From assembly GCF_000001735.4 (NCBI RefSeq), contig NC_003074.8:22141261-22205260 (forward strand): DNA of 64,000 nt, read 5' to 3'. Both the position numbers and the translations under genes were made by a program. Within the stretch, counting starts at the first letter, position 1; each line of letters starts with the position of its first letter. Below the pieces are notes generated by a model, which searched no databases, was not told the DNA's origin, and saw only the letters and a list, made by a program, of their open reading frames with translations. Below are positions 37,018-47,295 of the stretch, one piece after another. The DNA comes from Arabidopsis thaliana (Eukaryota; Streptophyta; Magnoliopsida; Brassicales; Brassicaceae).

Positions 37018-38001
37018 AATCAACTACATGATGCAGCGGAATTGACATTGTAGCAGGAAACAATAATTCAATAATGGCCAAAGACAGCAAAGAAACTAAA
37101 GGTTCAAGCTTTTTTTGGTATGGATTAAAGGGTCGTGCTTTCACGCTCGAATAGTTTCAACCTCTGGGTTACCAGACTGCAACAAGCACAAAAAATTGAA
37201 TGAGGATGCTAAAGATGGCAGAGAGTATCAGAGAAGATCCACAGTCCAGAAAAACAATAACATCCACTTTTCGCAAGTATATAGATATGAGCATGCTAAG
37301 CGGAATTAAGGAGAATTCAGAGAGGAAAAAAAAAGGAAACTTCAAAGACCGTATAGAAAACAAAAGGTTGAAGCTTTTTTGTTTTTTGATGCTGAATTAA
37401 TTAAAGGTGCAAGCTTTTCATATGAAGAAGTGAAAGCAAATAGATACAAACCTGAATCGTGGAGAAGGGCGAAAACAGATCCAGAGAATGATGGCGTTGT
37501 CCCCTCGATTCGAAATTTGATCGGAGTCTCTCTGATATCAAAGGATTTTTGGGTTATTTCTCTATCTATATATAGAGAAAAATATAAAAGGAAAATTACT
37601 CAAAAAAAAATGGTAGAGATTTTCCATTAACCTTAATAAGGAAACAAACCCAGAACGTCAAAACGACAATGAAACTTGTTGTTTTGAGTTCATCCAATGA
37701 CCCTGCTAAATCTTGGAAGGCATTGATGCTGCTAATATTGTTGACATCATTGTAGATATCAGTTACGTAATTACGTTGTTTCACATTCAAAACAAGAGCT
37801 GAGAAAATGGAAGGATATAAAGAGTGGTGATAATAGTGGAGTGAACATATAGAAAATTCATGGAAGAAGCTTTTAAGGGTCGAAGGAGAAAGAAGCCGAG
37901 TCTAATGAGTCATAAGGAAACGGGAAACAAACCCAATCCCATAGTCACATATAAGTGAGTTTGATATGACCAAGTTAATAAAGGAAATTACATAAACTAG
38001 A
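37018..38001. repeat. duplicated F-box 5'-flank sequences, right copy
   Basis: Right copy of the blocks described at 33008-34080, here in continuity with the F-box gene 5' end, so this is the probable original arrangement. Contains no convincing gene. Minus-strand splice-like signals near 37170 suggest part of it is F-box 5' leader. Confidence 0.7.
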
Positions 38002-38022
38002 TGACCAAGTTTGATATGAATA

Positions 38023-38513
38023 TTTTTTTTTTTTTTTGTCGTCAAACTATTTTATTACGTGAACTGTCAAATACAAGATGAAGTCCAACAAATTACATAG
38101 TCAAGACCATTACATCGAGCCTGTTTTGCTAACCTATCTGCTATATCATTTGCGTCACGAGAAATATGAATAAAGTTAAAGCTGCAAAGCTTTGAGATTT
38201 TAAGAACGTCAGCTAGATAGGTTGCAATATGGAGGTACTTCCATGATGCATTGTTTCCCCGTAGTGCACATCTTTGCAGCGTATCATATATGAGCTTGAG
38301 ATCTCCGCAGAATGTGACATGTGAATAACCCAGTCGACGAAGATCAAGAACTGCAAGACGAAGGGCCTCCGCTTCGGCTTCTGTTGGACTTTGGGTTGGG
38401 TGTATAGCACCCGAACCATGAAGTATCTGTGTTCCATCCCTATTATGCAGGGACCAGCCAATTCCCATATTCTCAGTTGGTGAACTCCATGAGGCATCAA
38501 CAAAACAACAAAC
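38023..38513 (-). mobile_element. 5'-truncated LINE with RNase H domain and 21-bp target duplication
   Basis: A non-LTR retroelement 3' end on the minus strand. Poly(A) appears as a T run at 38023-38037; the body ends at 38513. Perfect 21-base direct repeats flank it (38002-38022 and 38514-38534, beginning TGACCAAGTTTGATATG). The frame from the 5' break to the stop at 38067 encodes an RNase H domain with all its hallmarks: FVDASW, PTEAEAEALRLAV, CGDLKLIYD and HISRDANDIADRLA. The truncation falls just before this domain, so endonuclease and reverse transcriptase are absent. The corresponding site in the left duplicate (33595-33612) is empty. Confidence 0.88.
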
Positions 38514-38534
38514 TGACCAAGTTTGATATGAATA

Positions 38535-38970
38535 AACTAGATGACTTGTGCGACTTTGGAAATTGGAATGGCAATTTATATGAGCTTTTTTAAAAATTTA
38601 TTCTCCTTCTTCTAGATAAGATTTGCCACTACTTCATTTTTACCCCTTCATGCTTTAAATCAATTTTAGTCAAAAATTGGAATACAAGATGGAGGATGAG
38701 ATTATTTTGGAATTTTTATGTACTTAAAAAAATATTGTGCAAAAACTTTAAACTACATCTAATTAGAAACAGACGGACTATATTTTTGTAATTTGGTATA
38801 CGCACTGCATCTGAGAACAAAAGTCTAAATACGAGTCGTTGTGATATCGAAGAGAAATTCTTCATCTGTCAAAAGCCCCTACTAATATTCTCTCTTTTTT
38901 TTTCTTTTGTAAAAGAGAAGAATTAAAGTTCCAGAAGAGAACAAACAACCTAAATTAACAAAACAAAAGT
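38535..38970. other. PPR 3' flank with decayed MITE-like copy
   Basis: Matches 34350-34676 of the left duplicate (AGATAAGATTTGCCACTACTTCATT; TCAAAAGCCCCTACTAATATTCTC). Within it, 38613-38790 corresponds to the MITE-like element, with one end lost and the other changed to AAACAGACGG. Confidence 0.5.
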
Positions 38971-40392
38971 CTATCTCCTATATTTCATCATCTTTGGAAC
39001 TAAATGAACATAATGTCCTTTCTTCACCATCTCTCTTATTACCTTGCGAGCTTCTGAAAGCTTCCCTGCCTTTCTTAAATAGCTCACCAATGTACTATAC
39101 ACTACGAAATTCGGGTTACACCCTCTAGATTCCATTTCCTTTAACAACCAACACGCCTCTCTGAACTCTCCCGCCATACACAACCCGCGAATCATTGAGT
39201 TGTATGTGAATACATTCGGTAATTGCCCTTTCACTGTCATCTCTCTAAACATCTCCTTTGCCTTGTCGAGCTCTCCAGATACAACATACCCTGTTATCAT
39301 CACTGTGTAACAAACAACATCCGGTCTGCACCCAGCTTTCACCATTTCATCTAGAAAGTACTTGCACGCCTCCAGATTCCCTGCACGGCTCAGACCGTCT
39401 ATCAAAGTAGTGTAGTGGAGGACACTCGGGTCGATTCCTACTTCCTTCATATGGTTCAACGTAGTAAGAGCAGCGAGAGGTTTATTCCCTTTCCCCAAAA
39501 TGTGCAGCAAAATGTTGTATGTGTAAGAATCCGGAGAGAACCCATCTCGAGCCATCTCATCAAACAGCCTGTCGAATCTATCCATTTTCCCTAACCTATA
39601 GTTTGTCCACAAGAGAATGTTATAAGTCAGAACATCTGGCGAAAACCCGTCTTCTAACATCTGCTTGTAAACCCACTCAATCAATTTATACTGTTTTACA
39701 CCTAGCAAAGAATTCAAAATCGCGTTATAAGAGTGTTTGAAAGGTCGGTAATTAAAAGTCTTGGACTTCATGAACTGCACAACAGCTTGTTTCGCTAAAC
39801 CTGCTTCACCACAACTACAAATCAACAGATTAAACGTCCTCGCTGTTGTCGGGAATCCGTCTTGAACCATCTCATCAACTAACCTCCACATTGCCTTGTA
39901 CTCTCCACACTCTGCAAATATCTTCATAAGCAAATGATAAGAATTCACTGTGTGCCTAAAACACTCTTGTTCTCCAGACCACAGGAAGAATCTATAAGCT
40001 AGTTTCGCACATCTTGCCTTATTATCATAGCTCAAGTTCCTTAAGATCCCTACAAGAACCTCCCTCACTAGAAGCCCTGAGACTCTAACATTCAATTCAT
40101 CTAAAACTGACTTTGAATTGAATCCAGATTCATCTAGCTGCAATGTCACGAGAACACGAGACGCACTATGATTGGCACTCTCCAAAAACCTACTCCGAAC
40201 AGAGATCACTTCTCGATCGATGCTTCTGAGCTCACTGATATTGGAGTCCTCGTCAAATCCACAATCCAAATCAGGGAAACCATTATCGATTTCATTACCA
40301 CCAAAGTTCCCATTGCAGAATTTTCTGGAGATGAAGAGAAAGCGATAAGCTTTACGAACTACATTTGTGCCTAAAACAAGTGCCAAGTTCAT
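38971..40392 (-). CDS. P-class pentatricopeptide repeat protein
   Basis: Single coding exon, 473 residues from MNLALVLG, an upstream in-frame ATG adding four residues. The N terminus (VVRKAYRFLFISRKFCNG) is basic, hydroxylated and free of acid, typical of a mitochondrial presequence. From about residue 150 there are about nine 35-residue PPR units, for example PDVLTYNILLWTNYRLGKMD, PSVLHYTTLIDGLSRAGNLE and PNVFTYNSMIRGLCMAGEFR. No E, DYW or SMR domain follows, so it is a P-class member. Such proteins bind organellar RNA and affect its stability, splicing or translation. The leader probably contains an intron between about 40425 and 40500. Position fits At3g60050. A near-identical fragment lies at 34677-35412. 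Confidence 0.9.
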   Translation of the reverse strand: MNLALVLGTNVVRKAYRFLFISRKFCNGNFGGNEIDNGFPDLDCGFDEDSNISELRSIDREVISVRSRFLESANHSASRVLVTLQLDESGFNSKSVLDELNVRVSGLLVREVLVGILRNLSYDNKARCAKLAYRFFLWSGEQECFRHTVNSYHLLMKIFAECGEYKAMWRLVDEMVQDGFPTTARTFNLLICSCGEAGLAKQAVVQFMKSKTFNYRPFKHSYNAILNSLLGVKQYKLIEWVYKQMLEDGFSPDVLTYNILLWTNYRLGKMDRFDRLFDEMARDGFSPDSYTYNILLHILGKGNKPLAALTTLNHMKEVGIDPSVLHYTTLIDGLSRAGNLEACKYFLDEMVKAGCRPDVVCYTVMITGYVVSGELDKAKEMFREMTVKGQLPNVFTYNSMIRGLCMAGEFREACWLLKEMESRGCNPNFVVYSTLVSYLRKAGKLSEARKVIREMVKKGHYVHLVPKMMKYRR

Positions 40393-41029
40393 ATCTGATC
40401 TCAATCCCCATTATTCTCTGCGATCTTTCCTGCAATAATCAAATATTTAATTTCCAATTTCACTTTCAAGATATCAATGTTTAGACTGTGTTTCTTATTA
40501 CCTGGATAATAGTCAAAACCGCAGAAGACAAAAATGCTTATCTTGCTCGTCGAGAAGAAGACCTCATCGGATTCATCGATGACGATGGCTCCAGGGCCGA
40601 ATCTGAGAGTGCGACTAATTGCACAGTCCCCAAAAATTAGGGTTTCTAGCAGAAGAAGAAGAACTTAATTCACTACTGAAGAAAAAATAAATTTGTTTTT
40701 TGCAGATAATTTTAAATTATCATATTACATTATTAGTTAGACTAGATCCGACCCGACCCGGCCTAACCCAATTATGTCTTACATGATACGAAGCCCACAC
40801 AAAAAAAAAAAAGATGTGGATTTGATGGGCCTGATTTAAAACCTTCTCTGGCATTAGTTTAACAAGCCAACTTACTGAGCCTGGTCTAACAATTACATTG
40901 ACTTGGTTTGGTTTGCTTATGCTTTTTGCTTAGATTAGTCCAGCCAATGAATAAACATGTCTGTTTTCTCAACATTATTCACACTTTCAGTTTTTGTTTC
41001 TCAGACCAAAAGCTTTGTTTGGTACTAAC
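40393..41029. other. PPR 5' flank and spacer
   Basis: Contains the PPR leader and promoter; GGCCC/GGGCC motifs near 40761 and 40828. No gene seen. Confidence 0.4.
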
Positions 41030-41935
41030 AATGGCTACCGTCGATCTCGGTAGCGTTAGACTTTTCAGTTTTTGTTTTCTTGCAAGGGAAAGGCTATTCG
41101 TCACCGGTGCAACATGATTTCTTGCCAAAGGTAAGGAACCAGTCTTCTTCTCCTCCATCCTTTTTGCAAGCCAATTATCTTACGTACGTCTTGCAAAACT
41201 GACTTTTGACTTGAAAGTTGTGCAGGTTTTATTGAGAAGTTGTTGAGGGAAGATCGTCCTTGTAATTAAAGCCAATGATCAAGAAGCAGCCAAGAAGAGA
41301 CTCTATTTCCAATTCCATCCTTCAATTCTTGTATACATCTCCCTCACTAGTTTTCCCAACAGATCATAAGCTCGGATCTATTCAAGCTTCTGAAGCAAAG
41401 GCATGGAAAGTCATATGATACTTTCTTGAAGAGCAAGTTACTTCCAGTAGTTGAAGACATTGCAGAAGATAATCTTGGGGTGGACTCTGAAACATCACTC
41501 AAGATTAGTGAGGAGATTGATATCATTATCAGTTCTGCTGCTACCACAACCTTTGACGACAGGTTCCTATGTTTCTTTTGCTCTGTTGTTTTGTTCTGTT
41601 TTTTTTTTATTTTTGTGCGAGTTGATGGACAACGATAATAAAGCCTATGGAATTTCACCGGTCCTTGGAGGATTTATTCAGATGCATGTCAAAGAGGGAA
41701 CAACTTGCGAGAAAGGGAGTCAGATATTACATTGAGTATCAAAGGAAAGAAGAAGCTAAAGTATTTTGTGGCCATGGCCAAATTGTATGAGCCTTACGCG
41801 TTCTTTCAAGCTCCGTAAAACATACAGATAGCTATCAGATTACTGACTCCTTATTATCAGGTTTGATGACACTAATACAAGGAGAATGATAAAGGAGATG
41901 TCTATGGAATAAAGAGACATGACTTCTCATCAGTG
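41030..41935 (+). pseudogene. fatty acyl-CoA reductase (FAR) pseudogene
   Basis: Pieces of a plant FAR in order but in different frames. They are a start MATVDLGSV with SFCFLARERLFVTGAT (NAD-binding motif, frame lost just after), ANDQEAAKKRLY near 41269-41305, [19 protein letters not shown] with [14 protein letters not shown] and [20 protein letters not shown] near 41385-41562, and a C-terminal piece LYEPYAFFQA near 41784-41815. After that piece, and apparently separated by a retained intron, comes FDDTNTRRMIKEMSME near 41861-41915. GT/AG intron relics remain, so it is a DNA copy, not a processed one. Most of the middle is missing. FAR enzymes reduce very-long-chain acyl-CoA to alcohols for wax and suberin. 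This copy cannot make one. Confidence 0.8.
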
Positions 41936-42311
41936 GAAAATAAGGTTTAAGTGTTTTTCAGTAATTCTAGTACATGTGAATATGTGATTGTGTTCACAAT
42001 GTGATAATCTGTGTCCTACCAGACAAATATACTTCAGTATGTGTTACATTGTCAAAAATATGAATATTTTGTGTATATTACAAATGGTAAAACCCAAACA
42101 ATCAAACCCGAGGTCTCACATTTAGATTCAGTTTTTTTTTTTCTGATACAAGTAAGTGATGTCACATTGTGATCTATCCTTATGTACAAAACCGTCGTCT
42201 AAAGAATCTGGCAAATTTTGTATATAGTAAAATATTAGTGAACCAGAAATCAAACATATTCAAAAGAAACAATCGAGCATTTAGTGTTTTTAACCTCAGA
42301 AGACTATTTTG
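41936..42311. other. spacer, no gene seen
   Basis: AT-rich spacer between the FAR pseudogene and the 3' end of the transporter gene. No further feature supported. Confidence 0.4.
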
Positions 42312-44681
42312 TCATTCTAGTAACGGCTCACGCAGCAGAGGCTTCGATAATGATCCAGCAGCTTCGAGCTCCATAAAGAACGTTACAGCGACACCAACAA
42401 ACGAGCACAATGCTGGAACAAGACCTAAACCGTATCTTGTAACTGAAAGGTAAACACTTTGTTGGTTGTTGTTTAGTTGGCCTCTAGGTGAAGTAGCTGT
42501 AAACCAAAAACAGTTTCAGCACAAAACCGCTAATCTCACGGTGAAAAATGAATGGTTATAAACTTTATAGGGCCATGTTCCAGTCATCAGATTATTTGAC
42601 TTACTTTGGTGTGACTGAAGAACATATAGAGCAAGTCCACAAGACATCTTGTCTAAGAAGCTCAACGAGCCGCAAACAAATGCGCAACCACCGACTTCTG
42701 CACCAACCAACACACTCTGCATACTGATTGCTGTTACCTGTAGAATTGTATAGCCAATGAATATATAAGCATGGCTTATAACCGACAATGATATCAAACT
42801 GAGCGGTAGAGAACATTATACCATCATTAATGCATTCGCGATGCCGATAAAGACAGATATCGCATACATGAAAGAACTTATGTCTCTAGGCAATAGAAGA
42901 ATTGCTGCACCACAGAATATCCAAATTATACCACCAGCTGTATAATACGCCTTCAAGCGTTTCCCGTTCCATGGAATCTCCTAACATGATTACACACAAA
43001 GAATAGTTGTAATTACTTAGCAAAAACAAAGGAAAAAGAGAAGCTGACAACATATGTATGAGAATTTCGAACCTGAAGCAGAACCGATACAACAAAGCTG
43101 CAGATATAGATAATTGCAGGAACCTGAAATATATAACATTTAGTCAAGAGTATATTATATAAAGCTAAAATGATCATATGTAAGAGAAAGAAAAAGCTTA
43201 TTGAAAATATTACCAAAGCTTTAGCGGATTGATCCATTTGCAAATCATCGATAACAAAGAACGCAAGATATGCCTGAGAAGGATGGAATGAAACACTTGG
43301 TGTGAGAATTTACCCCAATATGAACATAGACAGAAGCAACAAAGAAAGCAGAAACCGACCTGAGAAACATTCAATACTAATCGAGTGAGGAGGTAAACCA
43401 TGGCAACTTGATAGTACAGAATTTTCCGGAACCAATAGACCCACGGTATTCTCGCTCGGCTAGTTTCTTTCAAATCTATCCTCAGCCTTTAAACATTAAA
43501 ATCCATATAACTATACAACTCTAATGTTAAAATCAAGAATGCAGAGAATTGAGCATATACAACATACCTTGGCTCTTTTGTCCCCATAAGAAATATGACC
43601 ACAAAGCAGCATCCAATTGTGATAGATGAATATGCAATCCAGCGATACTGCAGAATTTCACGAGAAAGCATGCAATCAATATTGAAACACACTTACTTCA
43701 ATATAAACATACTGGAGAAGAACACACACAAAATATGAAACCTGAGTTTCGGTATCTTCTTTTGAACCAGCCTTAATAACACCGAATACTACTAAAGCAA
43801 TCGCATATAAGCCAAGATTAGCAACCTGAAAACCAAATCAAGACGTCATTATGTAAAGAAGCATATTCAGGTACTAAACAAAGATCAGTGAAAGAGCTTG
43901 ACCATAGTAAACGCGTTACGAGAGCTTGTTAAAGCAACTCTGCTTGTTGAGTTCAATGAAATACAATTAACCATAGCCCTGAAGTGTAATTACGTAAAGA
44001 GACAGTCACACACACACAGAGCAAAAAACAATGGATATGGCTAAAGATGAAGAAGTAAAAGAGATGAGATTACATATGGGAAACTTGAGTAGCAGCCCAT
44101 CCAATGTTAAATATAGCTGCAAACATACTGTAGGAGAAGGTTTCAAGTGTTAAAGAGTCGTTATGGAGGATCGAACAAGGCAGACAACCTCCAAAAACGG
44201 AGGAAAACGAGATTGCAACCAGTAATGATCCTGCAGCATGCCAAATCTTGAAATGTCCAAACCTATCAATCTGCCATAACAGAAGACCATATTCATCTAC
44301 CTCAAACTGAATTAGCACCACTAGTAAGAAACAACAAGCTAAAGACTAAATCAGAAACAGAGAAGTAGAGTACCAATTCACCAGTGAAGATAGTAGCAAA
44401 TGCATCAGCAACTTGGCCAGAGAGCATAACAATGGCTGCATCTCTACAGAAGAAGAAAACTTGATTATGGTTGAATTATTACATATCAAGGGTCAGAATT
44501 ATATGAAAATTTAGATAAAATTGCACCTAGGGGAGAGACCAATTTGGGTCAAGAATAGGAGGAGGTAAGTGAACCAACAAGAAGCAGTAATGTCATTAAG
44601 CATATGCCCTACTCCATAGAAGAAGACAGACCATCTTCCAATGGGTTTTGTGAATGGATCCTCCTCACTTCCTCCGGTCAT
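42312..44681 (-). CDS. major facilitator transporter, MFSD12-like (GPH type)
   Basis: Twelve exons, complement of 42312-42442, 42605-42737, 42822-42980, 43073-43123, 43214-43273, 43360-43486, 43568-43647, 43742-43825, 43903-43978, 44074-44270, 44374-44443 and 44527-44681, join in frame to 440 residues. About 12 hydrophobic segments are visible. The first loop reads RDAAIVMLSGQVADAFATIF followed by GELIDRFGHFK, the typical A-motif region of MFSD12/GPH proteins; FGVIKAG and LYYQVAMVYLLTRLV follow. Animal MFSD12 is a lysosomal/melanosomal cysteine importer, but substrate and membrane in plants are unknown to me, so function here is only 'solute transporter'. A leader intron is likely between about 44730 and 44940. 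Position fits At3g60070. Confidence 0.88.
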
Positions 44682-45574
44682 TTTCTCAACCGCTTCGAAA
44701 TTTTCCCCGGAATAAAGTGAGGATTTTTAATCAATCTGGACCTGGGAAACCCCTAGCAATAAATTATCAAACTCCTCAATAAGATCTAATTGAGCTAATC
44801 AGAAACAAAAGAGATGAAAATTGAGCTATCAAACCCTAAATCAGGAAAAAAATAGGAACTTTCAGACCTAGAAAACAGAGGAAGGGGAAATTTTCAAACC
44901 CATGAAGGAGTAAAAATCAAAGGAAGGAGCTTTCACATACCCAGAATCAACTTCAAATGAAAGCCCTTGTGATGAGAGATTGATCTATAAGAAACCTCAA
45001 AAGCAACAATTTCTCCCCCAAAGGAGGGAAAAAGAAGGAGTAAAGAAGACAGAGAAAAACTTGTTTCATATTGAGCACTCTCTCCACTAACCCTAACTAA
45101 TACCTTTCTTCCAACGTCATTATGTGAGTCATTCTATGAACATAAGACCTTTTCTTTTACCTTGAAAAAATAGTATTATAAAATATTGGAAATTGAAGTG
45201 ATCAGAGAGTGAATGAGAGAGGCAGGATAGTCTGAGAAATCATGCGGTCATGTCGGTTTCATTTTCCAGATTTGGTTATGGCTTTTATGGGTGACTTTTG
45301 GAATTTTGTTTGCAAGGGATCAGTTAATGGATAGAATCTTGATAGCAATTTGTCAGAGATTCTTTTAAAAAAGTTGTAATTTTTTTGCAGGCAACTGGAA
45401 TCTACTACTAAACGCTTGTAACGCCCATACTTTCATTAGATAAGAAAACAAACAATTAAAAGCTCAAATCTTTATGATTGTGATTTTCTCACTTTCCTTA
45501 TTTTATTGCTTGCTTACACGAGAAGGCACGTTGTTGCAGCATCAACATTTAAAATGCCACTAAAAAAATAAATA
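44682..45574. other. transporter 5' flank
   Basis: Leader and promoter of the minus-strand transporter gene, then AT-rich spacer up to the tRNA. No other gene seen. Confidence 0.4.
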
Positions 45575-45656
45575 CGTCGCCTGACAGATTCGAACTCTCG
45601 CGGGGAAACCCCATGTACTTAGCAGGAACACGCCTTAACCACTCGGCCAAAGCGAC
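45575..45656 (-). tRNA. tRNA-Ser (anticodon GCU)
   Basis: 82 nt on the minus strand, type II with long variable arm. The acceptor stem pairs fully (GTCGCTT with AGGCGAC, one G-T). The D-arm has GCCGAGTGGTTAAGGC, the anticodon loop reads CTGCTAA (anticodon GCT, reading AGC/AGU), the variable arm has GGGGTTTCCCC, and the T-loop TTCGAAT. One mismatch is seen in the anticodon stem (T-T) and one in the T stem (A-G), so the copy may be slightly decayed. On the 3' side in tRNA orientation there is TTTTTT at about 45561-45566 (AAAAAA on the plus strand), a plausible Pol III terminator. No intron. Confidence 0.88.
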
Positions 45657-46216
45657 TTTTGATGTTTTTACACGTTATTAGATATTTAAATGTGACTACT
45701 TTGCTATACATTTGTTTGTCAACTGCCCTCATATATCAAAGATTAGAATACATCATACGAGATTACAATAAACAAATGTACCGTATATAACTTATATAGT
45801 ATCGCAGATTCGATGTTTGGCAATTACTTGGTGACTACATCCAACGTTGTTCGTTTGAATATCACGATGATCAATGATAGAAAAAAAGATTACGTTTTAA
45901 AATATGGTAATTAAGAGCGACCGCTAGAAAACGAACAATAGAAAATGTTGTATATAATTTGATTACTTGTTGCAGTTGTCAAACGAACAAATCTGTGATT
46001 TTTTTGATCTAATAGAGGTATAGCAAAGTAGTTATCATTCACACATATGCATACTTATTATAATCAAACAATATTATCACTAGCAAAGTCCAATTAGTAA
46101 GTGCAAAGACTTGTAATAAACTTCAAAGAATAGAGAGACCCACTACCAAACCTTCCGAATAAAGCCAAGTAAAATGGTAGGCCCTTTATAAACCAACTTT
46201 AATCCATTTTAACTTT

Positions 46217-46224
46217 TATATATT
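46217..46224 (+). promoter_or_regulatory. TATA-like box of the RING gene
   Basis: TATATATT about 150 bases before the preferred start. The region between the tRNA and here (45657-46216) is AT-rich with no other feature seen. Confidence 0.45.
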
Positions 46225-46374
46225 AAAAAAGGGCCTTGAAAGGCTTTGAAACCAATCATAAACCCATTATCACTAGTACTCAACCACAACCACTAACTTT
46301 TGTTTCTCCTTTCCTTTTTTTCTTCTTTCACATTTTCTCTTTCTTTCTCTCACAACCACCACCACCACTTCTCA

Positions 46375-47295
46375 ATGTCGTCTTCCACCACCACAACAAC
46401 CACCGTCCACGGCGAGCCTGAACGACGAACTTACTGGTGTCATGAATGCGATATGAGTTTATCCCTCCTCTCCTCCTCCGATTCCGATTCCGATTCCTCT
46501 CCTCTGTTATGTCCCCAATGCCGTGTCGATTTCCTCGAACGTATGGATCACGATTCTTCTTCTTCTAATCTCTTTGACGTTACCATCGGTGATTTTGAAG
46601 AACAAGACGGAGAAAACGATGATGAAGACGACGAAGAAGATTGGTGTTTCGTTGATCCAGCTGTTAATTCCGATGATAATTTCCTCCTCGATAGTCCTTA
46701 CCTTCACCGTCTTCTTCGTCATCTCGCTTCCGATAATTCAGGATCGTCTTCTTCTTCCTCGTCTTCATCTTCTTCTTCGTTATTGAAATCTTCAGATATC
46801 GATTCGATCCCCACGATTCAGATCTCGTCTTCTTTGCTCTGTTCCACCGATGATTCAGATCCAGATTCCGTTTTACTCTGCGCCGTTTGCAAAGAGGATT
46901 TCATCATCGGAGAATCTGCTCGGAGATTACCGTGTAGTCATATATACCACTCCGATTGCATCGTCCCTTGGCTCTCGGATCATAACTCGTGTCCGCTTTG
47001 TAGATTTGAGCTCCCTACGACGGCGAAGGTGGGAATCGGTGGCTCAGAGGCTGAGATGAGAATCAGATTATCGGATCTGGCTACGATTGCTGCAGATGGT
47101 GATGATGTGGAAGATGATTGGCTTGGAATCAGAAACGCGTTGAGAAGACTGGCTCGTCGTCATGAGCAGATGAGATTGGGAGTGGGAGAGATGGAGAGGA
47201 ATTTGGCTAGGACTGTTTCAGGTCTTGGAATTGGTATGAGAAGAAGAGAAGAGATTGAAGCAGACAGAAGCAACGTCACAACGACGCCTTTGTAA
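46375..47295 (+). CDS. zinc-ribbon/RING-H2 E3 ubiquitin ligase
   Basis: Single exon, 306 residues from MSSSTTTTTT. An N-terminal zinc ribbon (YWCHECDMSLSLL, then LLCPQCRVDFLE) is followed by an acidic stretch (DGENDDEDDEEDW) and a run of Ser (GSSSSSSSSSSSSLL). A RING-H2 finger follows at about residues 174-215 (LLCAVCKEDFIIGESARRLP, CSHIYHSDCIVPWL, SCPLCR), with the C-C-C-H-H-C-C-C ligand order complete. The C terminus is helical and Arg-rich. This is the plant BCA2/RDUF-like class of E3 ligase. The frame is open back to 46300, but those residues are leader-like (Phe/Ser/His), and the Met before SSSTTT is the usual type of start. Position fits At3g60080. Confidence 0.88.
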   Translation: MSSSTTTTTTVHGEPERRTYWCHECDMSLSLLSSSDSDSDSSPLLCPQCRVDFLERMDHDSSSSNLFDVTIGDFEEQDGENDDEDDEEDWCFVDPAVNSDDNFLLDSPYLHRLLRHLASDNSGSSSSSSSSSSSSLLKSSDIDSIPTIQISSSLLCSTDDSDPDSVLLCAVCKEDFIIGESARRLPCSHIYHSDCIVPWLSDHNSCPLCRFELPTTAKVGIGGSEAEMRIRLSDLATIAADGDDVEDDWLGIRNALRRLARRHEQMRLGVGEMERNLARTVSGLGIGMRRREEIEADRSNVTTTPL

